NCBI GenBank assembly: GCA_900316385.1
Contig: ONCP01000008.1
Span: 1-64,000, forward strand
Source: an uncultured Eubacteriales bacterium
Lineage (GTDB): Bacteria > Bacillota > Clostridia > Oscillospirales > Acutalibacteraceae
Reading direction: 5' to 3'
DNA: 64,000 nucleotides
The notes under the pieces are model-generated. The model saw nothing but the letters and a program-made list of their open reading frames with translations, ran no database searches and was not told the DNA's origin. Positions 28,478-36,410 of the stretch are shown here, one piece after another (the stretch's first letter is position 1; every line of letters begins with the position of its first letter). Both the position numbers and the translations under genes were made by a program.

Positions 28478-31030
28478 TTAATCCTTGTTCAAATTATTCG
28501 CTCGTTCAAGCCACTCGCCGTAGGTCATAAGAACCTCACGAGGCTTTGACCCCTGATGAGGTCCGACGATACCGAGCTGCTCCATATCGTCGATCATTCT
28601 TCCCGCTCGGGCGTAGCCTACCTTCAGACGTCGCTGGATCATTGAGGTGGAAGCCTGTCCCGCCTCGATAACGTACTTGATCGCGTCCTCCATCTTGCTG
28701 TCGAGCTCTACGCCGTCAACGGAATTGGGAGTGTTGTCGGAGCTGCCGTCCAGCTCCTCGGCAGCAATCCGCTTGATTCTTTCCTCGATCTCCTCGTTAT
28801 ACTGAGCGGTGTAGGATTTCTTGATAAAGCGCGTTACGCCGCCGATCTCGTCCTCGGTCGCGTAGCAGCCCTGAACTCGGATCGGATTGGGAGCGCCGAC
28901 AGGCATATAAAGCATATCGCCTCGTCCTATGAGCTTTTCGGCTCCGCCCGTATCGAGGATGATCCTCGAATCCATATTTGAACCGACCTTTAACGCGATT
29001 CGGCTCGGAACATTAGCCTTGATAAGACCTGTGATAACGTTCGCCGTGGGACGCTGTGTAGCGATAACAAGGTGCATACCCGCGGCTCTGGCAAGTTGCG
29101 CAAGACGAACGATGCTGTCCTCAACCTCGCCAGGAGCTGTCATCATAAGGTCGGCGAGCTCGTCGATAGCGATAACGATACGCGGAAGCTTTTCCTTGGC
29201 GACGGGAAGTCCGTTGACCTCCAATACAGGCTGGACCTCCTCGTCCTTTTCCTCGTCGTAAACGGGAGGATTGTCGCGCATATATTCAAGATTGCTTTCA
29301 ATAAGCTTGTTATAGCCCTCGATATCCTTACAGTCGTACTCGGAAAAAATCTTATATCTCTGTTGCATTTCATTGACCGCCCACGCCAGTGCGCCGGCAG
29401 CCTTTTTCGCGTCGGAAACAACGGGAATAAGCAGATGCGGAATGCCCTTATACTTCGAAAATTCAACCATTTTGGGGTCGATAAGTACCAGCTTGACCTC
29501 GTCGGGGCTTGCCTTGTAAAGGATACTGATAAGAAGCGAGTTTACACAGACGGATTTACCCGAGCCTGTTGTACCCGCGATAAGTAAGTGAGGAAGCTTG
29601 GCGATATCGGTTGTTACGATCTTGCCCGCGATATCGCGGCCGAGCACGCAGGTGAGCTTGCTCTTGCTGTTTTCAAACTCGTCGGAATCGATGAGCTCTC
29701 GGATCGAAACCACGCTTACCGCCTTGTTCGGAACCTCAATACCGACAGCCGCCTTGCCCGGGATCGGCGCCTCTATACGGATACCGTTGGCGGCGAGGTT
29801 AAGAGCGATATCATCGGCGAGGTTGGTGATTTTGTTGATTTTCACACCCGGTGCGGGATGAAGCTCGTATCTGGTTACGGACGGTCCGCGCGAGATGTGG
29901 GTTATCGAAGCCTTTACTCCGAAGCTTTCAAGCGTTGATATCAGCTTTGAGGCGTTAGCGCGCATCTCGGCTTCGCCGTCCACCCCGCTGTTCTCCGCGA
30001 CCCTGAGAAGTCCCATGGGAGGATAGCGGTAACTGGTCTCGGACTTAGGCTCTGTCTCCAGCTTCGGGGTCCTTTGTCTCCTCGGCTTGCGCTCGGCGGG
30101 AGACTGCGAGGAACCCTCGGGCTCGTTTTCCTCGGGCTTTGCCTCTTCGGGTTTATTAATATCGTTGATCGCGTCGATAAAATCATCGGCGGGACTGGGA
30201 GCTGAGGGTGAAGAGTCATCGTCGATCGAAATATCGATCGAGCTTCTTTTGCGTTTTCTCTTTTTCTTTGAATCCTCAAGAGGAATATCGATCGAGCCAA
30301 AGAACTGCTCCATTTCCGCTTTTTCCCTCTCCTCCTCGAGCTTTATGCGGCGTGCTTTGAGCTTTTCGCCCTGCTTGCGGGAGACGTCCGAAACCTTGTT
30401 CCCGACAAACACAGCCGCCTTGCCGACGTCGTTGAGAGATATCTTGGTGATGATCAGAATAAGCGCTGTCATAATTACGAGCGACACGAGCAGAGCCGCG
30501 ACAAATCCGAACATCTTGAGTATCGGATAGCCGAGAAGTCCGCCGAGAAGTCCGCTTCCCGTAAAAAAGTACGATTCGGCGCTGTATCCTTCGCCGAAGA
30601 GCTTTCCGAGATCGGCAAAATAGCCGATATTACTGCTCTCCGCAAACTTATGCTCGCAGATAAAATAGATCGACATCTCCGCCAAAAGTATTATCGCGGC
30701 GCAGATGATCACCTTTGTTTTGAATCGGGCGATCTCCTTTTCCAGCGCGGTGATAACGGCGAAATAAGCGAAGGTCACAGGTACAAGTATGCTTGAAATT
30801 CCGAGCAGTCCAAGAAATACCCCTCGGAAAAACATCCACACGCTCGCGCCCTTTATCACTATGAGGAACAGCGATATCAGCGCTGCCGCGGCGTAAATTA
30901 TTGCCTCAACCCTGTAATTGCGTTTTTTTCGCTCGATAGCCTTACGCTCGCGCTCGCGTCTTGTCGAGCGCTTGACGGGCTTTTGAGCCTGCGCCTTGGG
31001 TTTGGCTTTTGCAGTTTTTTTGTTTGCCAT
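28478..31030 (-). CDS. ftsK: DNA translocase FtsK/SpoIIIE
   Basis: Septal ATP-driven DNA pump for chromosome segregation at division and, in spore formers, into the forespore. 850 residues: a basic N-terminus, about four membrane segments (45-210), a charged Pro/Ser/Glu linker (about 230-340), then the motor with Walker A GTTGSGKS (486-493) and Walker B IVIAIDELADLMM. The C-terminal gamma winged helix contains QRRLKVGYARAGRMIDDMEQLG. It is 33 bases downstream of uppP, and tepA is further upstream, reminiscent of the ymfB/tepA-spoIIIE neighbourhood of Bacillus. Confidence 0.95.
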   Translation of the reverse strand: MANKKTAKAKPKAQAQKPVKRSTRRERERKAIERKKRNYRVEAIIYAAAALISLFLIVIKGASVWMFFRGVFLGLLGISSILVPVTFAYFAVITALEKEIARFKTKVIICAAIILLAEMSIYFICEHKFAESSNIGYFADLGKLFGEGYSAESYFFTGSGLLGGLLGYPILKMFGFVAALLVSLVIMTALILIITKISLNDVGKAAVFVGNKVSDVSRKQGEKLKARRIKLEEEREKAEMEQFFGSIDIPLEDSKKKRKRKRSSIDISIDDDSSPSAPSPADDFIDAINDINKPEEAKPEENEPEGSSQSPAERKPRRQRTPKLETEPKSETSYRYPPMGLLRVAENSGVDGEAEMRANASKLISTLESFGVKASITHISRGPSVTRYELHPAPGVKINKITNLADDIALNLAANGIRIEAPIPGKAAVGIEVPNKAVSVVSIRELIDSDEFENSKSKLTCVLGRDIAGKIVTTDIAKLPHLLIAGTTGSGKSVCVNSLLISILYKASPDEVKLVLIDPKMVEFSKYKGIPHLLIPVVSDAKKAAGALAWAVNEMQQRYKIFSEYDCKDIEGYNKLIESNLEYMRDNPPVYDEEKDEEVQPVLEVNGLPVAKEKLPRIVIAIDELADLMMTAPGEVEDSIVRLAQLARAAGMHLVIATQRPTANVITGLIKANVPSRIALKVGSNMDSRIILDTGGAEKLIGRGDMLYMPVGAPNPIRVQGCYATEDEIGGVTRFIKKSYTAQYNEEIEERIKRIAAEELDGSSDNTPNSVDGVELDSKMEDAIKYVIEAGQASTSMIQRRLKVGYARAGRMIDDMEQLGIVGPHQGSKPREVLMTYGEWLERANNLNKD

Positions 31031-31063
31031 TTTTACACTTCCAAATTATCTTGATTATCCCGA

Positions 31064-32005
31064 TCAGACGAAGCTGATAAGATTTCCCGACATCAGCTCG
31101 TAAACGCTGATTCCTGTCACGAGCAAGCCGACGATCAAGGTATAAATTACAAAAGCTATCATTTTGTCGGTTTTGAGCAGCCATTTAAAAAGAACGATCG
31201 CAAGGTATCCTACCACAGCGGCGGCAAGAACTCCGCACCCGACCGCGATAAGGCTTTCCGTACCGATCGCGGAAAGCTCTACGTCCTTGACCTCAAGCAC
31301 GGCGGCCGCGATGATCGACGGAATACCGAGAATAAAGGTATAGTCAAGCGCCGCCTGCTTGTTGATGCCGCGCATCTCGCCTACCGCGAGCGTGGTTCCC
31401 GAACGGGAAAGCCCGGGAAAAAGCGCCGCGAAAAGCTGACCGAATCCGACCGCGACAGCGTCAAGAACCGTGTAGCGTGTACGCCCGTTGCCGCTGTAAT
31501 TGCTGTCCGCGTCCTTCTTGTAATGTCTGCCGCCCGCGCGGTTGTTGCACTTGATACCGATAAAGAGCAGAAGGCTTGTCACAAGAAGCGAAATGCCGAC
31601 AACAATGAAATACTGACTTCCCTTGAACAAATCCGCGAGGTCCTTGACCTTCATATCCGTTCCGGGAATAGGCAGGAAAAGCAGGAAAAGCGGGATGAGA
31701 CCGATAATAAGCATAAAGATCAAATTGCGGTCGCCGTCCATTGTTTTCCACTTGAATTTGCCCGTAAAAATGTCCTTGATAAGCAAAAAGAACGCCTTGA
31801 TAAGTCTCCACACAAGCTTGCGGTAAAAAATGAGCACCGCAGTGAGAGTGCCGAGGTGAAGCATTACGTCAAGGAACAATCCGCCGTCCTTCATTCCCAT
31901 CAGGTGCTCGGCAATGTTGAGATGGCCGCTGCTGGAAACGGGAAGAAACTCGGTAAGTCCCTGAATGATGCCGAGAATGACGTTCTGAACTATTTGTGTT
32001 ATCAT
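31064..32005 (-). CDS. uppP: Undecaprenyl-diphosphatase (bacitracin resistance)
   Basis: Membrane phosphatase that recycles undecaprenyl pyrophosphate, the lipid carrier of wall synthesis. 313 residues with the two BacA repeats: GIIQGLTEFLPVSSSGHL near residue 13 and FPGLSRSGTTLAVG in the second half, plus about eight hydrophobic helices. It is somewhat longer than the usual 270 because of a loop with KCNNRAGGRHYKKDAD. GGAGG lies eight bases before the ATG. Confidence 0.95.
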   Translation of the reverse strand: MITQIVQNVILGIIQGLTEFLPVSSSGHLNIAEHLMGMKDGGLFLDVMLHLGTLTAVLIFYRKLVWRLIKAFFLLIKDIFTGKFKWKTMDGDRNLIFMLIIGLIPLFLLFLPIPGTDMKVKDLADLFKGSQYFIVVGISLLVTSLLLFIGIKCNNRAGGRHYKKDADSNYSGNGRTRYTVLDAVAVGFGQLFAALFPGLSRSGTTLAVGEMRGINKQAALDYTFILGIPSIIAAAVLEVKDVELSAIGTESLIAVGCGVLAAAVVGYLAIVLFKWLLKTDKMIAFVIYTLIVGLLVTGISVYELMSGNLISFV

Positions 32006-32177
32006 TTATGTACCTCCGTTTTATGAAAAAGAGTTTTGCCGCGTGTCGCTTCTTTTAAGCCGGCGTTCCAAACGCGGCACAGGAATCCCCCGAAAACCCG
32101 TCGATCACAGGGGTTCCCTACGCGGCGATCGGAATCACATTCAGTCGGGAAGCCCGACTAAACCGATCATTCAAAAA
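32006..32177. other. Intergenic stretch with small inverted repeat
   Basis: 172 bases between tepA and uppP. It holds a short perfect hairpin AGTCGGG-AAG-CCCGACT (about 32153-32170) without a T-run and a GC-rich stretch of no recognisable coding value. The hairpin may protect or process the transcript; nothing else is supported. Confidence 0.4.
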
Positions 32178-32915
32178 TCAGCTTTTATTGTCTTTTATCA
32201 TCGAGTAAAGGCAGTCGACGGCGTCCTTTAGAGTGCCGACCTCGTCCACAAGCCCGACCTCGACCGCTCGCCTGCCGTCAAGGATCGTGCCGATATCCAT
32301 CACGAGCTCGCCCGTGTTCATCACAAGGCTAGAGTAATCCTCTCGGGAAATCCCCGAATTGTCGACTATGAAGCCCGTTATCCTGTCCTGCATACGCTGA
32401 TAATACTCAAAGGTCTGCGGAACGCCGATAGTGAGCCCCGTACTCCTTACGGGATGAGCCGTCATAGACGCGCTTTTGGCGATAAAGCTGTGCTTTGCCG
32501 ACACGGCAAGCGGAATACCGATGGAATGGCCTCCGCCGAGAACGATCGACACAGTCGGCTTACGCATTCCCGAGATAAGCTCGGCGATCGCAAGCCCTGC
32601 CTCTACATCACCGCCGACGGTGTTCAATATCACAAGCAGACCGTCGATCCTCGGGTCCTCGTCGATCGATACCAAAAGCGGGATAACGTGCTCGTACTTT
32701 GTAGTTTTGTTGTTTGAGGGAAGTATATAATGTCCCTCGATCTGTCCCACAATGGTAAGACAATGGATAACGCTGCCGTCGCGCTCGGCGAGCACGGAGC
32801 CGCTGTCCTCGATCCTGTCAAAGGAATTGTCGGAAGCGTTCTCGGTTTTTTCGTCCTCCTCCCCTTCGCAGGGATTGCGGACGATCTCGCCGTCGTTTTC
32901 TTTATTCGTGTTCAT
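32178..32915 (-). CDS. tepA: ClpP-family serine protease TepA
   Basis: 245-residue protein of the ClpP/crotonase fold, TepA (YmfB) subgroup. A charged N-terminus of about 50 residues precedes the core with GQIEGHY, ILNTVGGDVEAGLAIAE, the serine elbow LGGGHSIGIPLAVS and the His region MTAHPVRSTG. In Bacillus the homologue is described as a translocation-enhancing or signal-peptide-degrading protease. It is the first gene of the tepA-uppP-ftsK-ygiQ-tyrS run and has GGAGGTG before its start. Confidence 0.88.
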   Translation of the reverse strand: MNTNKENDGEIVRNPCEGEEDEKTENASDNSFDRIEDSGSVLAERDGSVIHCLTIVGQIEGHYILPSNNKTTKYEHVIPLLVSIDEDPRIDGLLVILNTVGGDVEAGLAIAELISGMRKPTVSIVLGGGHSIGIPLAVSAKHSFIAKSASMTAHPVRSTGLTIGVPQTFEYYQRMQDRITGFIVDNSGISREDYSSLVMNTGELVMDIGTILDGRRAVEVGLVDEVGTLKDAVDCLYSMIKDNKS

Positions 32916-32968
32916 TTTTACGCACCTCCGAGTTTAGTTTACCCGAAAAGACGCGTATACACTTTTAA

Positions 32969-32997
32969 ATTATAACATTTTATGTATAATAATTCAA
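32969..32997 (-). promoter_or_regulatory. Promoter of the tepA-uppP-ftsK run
   Basis: Minus strand TTGAAT (32992-32997), 17-bp spacer, TATAAT (32969-32974). Confidence 0.75.
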
Positions 32998-33094
32998 GAA
33001 AATTATTCTTTTTTCTAAATACAAATTATTTTTTAAAAGAATTATAGTATTATGTATTTGTGAAATTATGTTTATCAAACAGGAGTGATAATTT

Positions 33095-34366
33095 TTGGAC
33101 GTTCCGTCATGGCAAATTATTGTCATAATACTGTGCATCATACTGTCGGCGTTTTTCAGCTCGATTGAGACCGCGTTCTCCTTTGTTAACGTGATCCGTA
33201 TTCAAAGCTACCTCGACGACGGAAACCGAAAGGCGAAAACCGTGCTCTACATCACCGAGCACTTTGACAAGGCGCTGACCGCGATCCTGATCTGCAACAA
33301 TATCGTCAATCTGGGCTGTTCATCGCTTGCTACTGCCGTCTGTCTCAAGCTTTTCGGCAACGTAGGAACGGCCGTCGCCACAGGCGCGACCACCTTTCTT
33401 GTTCTGACCTTCGGCGAGATAATCCCGAAATGCCTTGCCAAGGAGCACGCCGAAAGCTACTCGCTTGCGACAGCGGGGGTTCTGAAGGCGATCACAATTA
33501 TTCTTACTCCTATCGTTTTTCTGTTTGTAAAGCTCAAGGAAGGCGCGGTGAAGCTCTCGGGAGGAAAAGAGGAGCAGCCGTCCGTCACCGAGGATGAGCT
33601 CAAGCAAATCGTCGAAAACATCGAGGGCGAAGGCGTCCTTGAGGAGGACGAGAGCGAAATGGTCCAGTCGGTGCTTGACTTTGACGACAAGACCGTGCTT
33701 GAGGTGCTCACCCCGAGGGTCGATATGACGGCTATCGACATCACCGATCCGCCCGAAAAGCTCCGTCACATAGTAATTGAAAGCCGATACTCCAGAATTC
33801 CCGTTTATAAGGAAACGGTTGACCACATCATCGGTATCCTTCACACCAGAGATTACCTTGAGGAGCTCGCCGACAACCGCGAGCCCAACATCGGCAAGCT
33901 GATCCAGCCCGCATACTTTATCTTCAACAATCAGAATCTCTCAAAAACATTGAGCGATTTCAAGCGCAAGCGTCTTCACATTGCGATCGTTACCGACGAA
34001 TACGGCGGAACGCTTGGCATCGTTACAATGGAGGATCTGCTTGAAGAGATCGTCGGCGAGATCTGGGACGAGGACGAGGAGATCGAAAACGATTTTACCA
34101 AGATCTCCGATACCGAGTATTTTGTCAGCGGCGATATGCCTTTGGAGGATCTGTTTGAGCTTGCCGACATCGACCCCGACGACGTCGAAACAGACGCGGT
34201 AACCGTGGGCGGCTTCATTCTGGAGCATTTCTCAACCATTCCGCGCCGAAAGGCGAAATTCCGCTTTGAGAATATGACGCTCGAGGTTCAGCAGGTCAAT
34301 TCACAGAGGATAATATCCGTCAACGTCGTCATCGAGCCTAGGCAGCCCGACGAGGAAGACAGCTAG
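33095..34366 (+). CDS. CorC/HlyC-family CNNM-CBS membrane protein
   Basis: 423 residues. An N-terminal CNNM (DUF21) membrane domain with about four helices (LSAFFSSIETAFSFVNV, FGEIIPKCLAKE) is followed by two CBS domains (LTPRVDMTAIDI, LHIAIVTDEYGGTLGIVTMEDLLEEIVG) and a CorC_HlyC C-terminal domain. Homologues are linked to Mg2+ or Co2+ export. The start is TTG at 33095, supported by AGGAG nine bases upstream. Its 3' end overlaps the converging 34338 gene by 29 bases. Confidence 0.9.
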   Translation: MDVPSWQIIVIILCIILSAFFSSIETAFSFVNVIRIQSYLDDGNRKAKTVLYITEHFDKALTAILICNNIVNLGCSSLATAVCLKLFGNVGTAVATGATTFLVLTFGEIIPKCLAKEHAESYSLATAGVLKAITIILTPIVFLFVKLKEGAVKLSGGKEEQPSVTEDELKQIVENIEGEGVLEEDESEMVQSVLDFDDKTVLEVLTPRVDMTAIDITDPPEKLRHIVIESRYSRIPVYKETVDHIIGILHTRDYLEELADNREPNIGKLIQPAYFIFNNQNLSKTLSDFKRKRLHIAIVTDEYGGTLGIVTMEDLLEEIVGEIWDEDEEIENDFTKISDTEYFVSGDMPLEDLFELADIDPDDVETDAVTVGGFILEHFSTIPRRKAKFRFENMTLEVQQVNSQRIISVNVVIEPRQPDEEDS

Positions 34367-34736
34367 TCTTTTTGATCGCCTTGCAAACCGAGCTTACGGG
34401 AGCGCACAACAGCGCCCATAAAAATGAATACAGCGGGCATATTTGCCCCTTGAAGTTAAAAGGTCTGTCGGAGTAATCCCAGACCTTTAATTTCAGCAAT
34501 TTATTGAAGATACAGCCCGAAACGAACTCAAATGAGGTGATCACCGCGCTTCCGAGCACGCACTTGACCGCAAGCGAGAATTTCTCAAGCCTTCCGAAAA
34601 GCCCGTACAACGCCGTAAAGCAAGCTCCGCCCGTGATAAGCATTGACCAGTGAGTCTTTCCTCTCCACATTATTTCAATAATTCCGTAGCAAACTCCCCC
34701 AAAAACAAAAAGAGATCCGTTGCGCTTCAATAACAT
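34338..34736 (-). CDS. Putative ABC-transporter type IV membrane protein (PF06541-like)
   Basis: 132-residue membrane protein with about four hydrophobic segments and the family block KVWDYSDRPFNFKGQICPLYSF near residue 85. The family is called CmpB or ABC-transporter type IV, but its function is not established. No ATPase partner lies nearby. Its end overlaps the converging CorC-type gene by 29 bases. No good ribosome site is seen before the start. Confidence 0.65.
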   Translation of the reverse strand: MLLKRNGSLFVFGGVCYGIIEIMWRGKTHWSMLITGGACFTALYGLFGRLEKFSLAVKCVLGSAVITSFEFVSGCIFNKLLKLKVWDYSDRPFNFKGQICPLYSFLWALLCAPVSSVCKAIKKTSCLPRRAA

Positions 34737-34775
34737 AAAAAATCACCGTCGTTAGTATTCACTAAGACGGTGTAA

Positions 34776-35357
34776 TTATTTAATAAGGTTTTTTAGTTCT
34801 TCAAGAGAATATAAACAGTTCAGCGCGGCGAGCATCGCGTTGGTTGTGAGATAGGTCGGAAGATTCAGCTCCTTTAACAGCACGCGCCGTTTCTCGGCTG
34901 AGCGCTCTCCGCCGCTGAGTCCAAGCTCAAAGAGATCGGTTTTTGTGATCTCGCCGCTTTTTTTACTCTGTTTTTCGCCGATTATCGTTGCTCCGCTCCT
35001 GCGTATCGCGTCGGCAAGTATTTCCGCGGATAGTCCCTCAACCCCGAGCAAGCCTTCCTTGGACGGCTGAGCCTTTCGCTTTTCCTTGCCTCCGAGCTGC
35101 GGAATATAGGCGTGCTTGATCTCGCTCTCGGGTATAATTCCTTTAAGGAAATTTCTGATAACAAATCCCGCGGCGTCGCTGTCGGTAAGAATAAGTATCC
35201 CGCGTTTTTCGGCGATCTGCCGAATCAGGCTCTGCTTTTCTTTGTCCCTGAAAACACGGAATCCGCCCGTCTCGATGATCGGCGTGTCAACAAGCTCTCC
35301 GAGTTTGATTTTGTCGTATCTGCCCTCTACTATGACGGCTTCCTTTATGCTGAGCAT
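34776..35357 (-). CDS. rnmV: Ribonuclease M5
   Basis: Matures 5S rRNA from its precursor. 193 residues with an N-terminal TOPRIM domain: the catalytic EGRYD near the start, and LILTDSDAAGFVIRN. The ATG at 35357 is two bases after the holA stop, with GAGAGG five bases upstream; a GTG two codons earlier is possible. The order comEC-holA-rnmV suggests one transcript. Confidence 0.93.
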   Translation of the reverse strand: MLSIKEAVIVEGRYDKIKLGELVDTPIIETGGFRVFRDKEKQSLIRQIAEKRGILILTDSDAAGFVIRNFLKGIIPESEIKHAYIPQLGGKEKRKAQPSKEGLLGVEGLSAEILADAIRRSGATIIGEKQSKKSGEITKTDLFELGLSGGERSAEKRRVLLKELNLPTYLTTNAMLAALNCLYSLEELKNLIK

Positions 35358-35359
35358 AG

Positions 35360-36406
35360 TCACCTCTCGCCCGCGAAAACGAGCAGCTTCGCGATGAGCT
35401 TTTCAAGCTCTGTCCGCTTGCCGAGCGTCACTGAGTGAAAAACTCCGGTGGTCTCAACGATAGCGTCAAGACTTTTCCTCAGCGCGTCGGTAGTGATATT
35501 TCTTATCTTCGGCACCGTCTTTTTAAGCACGAACTCGCGTTTGCCGTAGGAAAAATCCTTCGCTACCTCGCTGAGCTGAACTCCGCACTCAGCGGCGATC
35601 CTAACGCGGTAAAAATCGATATACGCCATACCGATCACGCTGATGATACTCTCGGGGTCGGCTTTCTGATAAAACAGCGCGTCTAGGATTGAGAACGCCT
35701 TGTCGCTTTTTTTCTCCGCGATTGCGTCCGCCAACGCGAAAACGTCCGCTTCGAGCCGCTTTGCAACGAGAAAATCGATATCGTCGCCCGTGATAAGACC
35801 GCGGTAGCCAACATAGTTGCAGAGCTTGTCAAGCTCGTTTTTGATCATATAAAGATCGTCGCCGACATATTCCTGAAGCTTGTAGGCGTCTGCCTGCTCG
35901 ATTTTTATGCCGCGGCTGTCAGCCCATTTAACGATCTGACGCGCAAGCGAAATATCACTTTCTCTCGCGTAGGCGCAGACCGCTCCCTTTTTTTTGAGCT
36001 TAGTGATCACATTCCCGAGGTTCGCCCCGGGCTTTTTTATACTCTGCTCCAAGGTCGGCATTGTGAGGATAAGCGCTGTGGTGTCGGGAACGCCGTCAAG
36101 GATCGCCTTGAGCTTGTCAAAGTTCTCTTTATCAAGAGAATTGATATCAAGGTCGCAGACCTTTACGACATTTCTCTCGCTGAGGAACGGCGCGACCTGA
36201 ACCGCCACGGCAATGTCGTCAAGCGAATAGCTCCTCTCAAAGCTGTGGTAGTTGAACTCGGGCGGCTCCTTGCCTGCCAGCTCGGCAACAAGAAAGTCGG
36301 TGTCCGCCTTGATATACATTTTTTCCTCACCGTAAAGCAGATAAATATTAAAAAACTCGCCTTTTTTACAGCGTTGCTTTAATTCCTTTCGGGTCAATTC
36401 GGGCAT
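35360..36406 (-). CDS. holA: DNA polymerase III delta subunit
   Basis: Clamp-loader subunit that opens the sliding clamp. 348 residues; the N-terminus NIYLLYGEEKMYIKADTDFL and the central LYMIKNELDKLCNYVG match the HolA family. It lies four bases after comEC, a common arrangement in Firmicutes. Confidence 0.92.
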   Translation of the reverse strand: MPELTRKELKQRCKKGEFFNIYLLYGEEKMYIKADTDFLVAELAGKEPPEFNYHSFERSYSLDDIAVAVQVAPFLSERNVVKVCDLDINSLDKENFDKLKAILDGVPDTTALILTMPTLEQSIKKPGANLGNVITKLKKKGAVCAYARESDISLARQIVKWADSRGIKIEQADAYKLQEYVGDDLYMIKNELDKLCNYVGYRGLITGDDIDFLVAKRLEADVFALADAIAEKKSDKAFSILDALFYQKADPESIISVIGMAYIDFYRVRIAAECGVQLSEVAKDFSYGKREFVLKKTVPKIRNITTDALRKSLDAIVETTGVFHSVTLGKRTELEKLIAKLLVFAGER

Positions 36407-36410
36407 ACTC

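Noticed and set aside
32043..32231. 62-codon plus-strand frame between tepA and uppP
   Set aside because: No ribosome site and it overlaps the tepA 3' end; composition gives no coding support.
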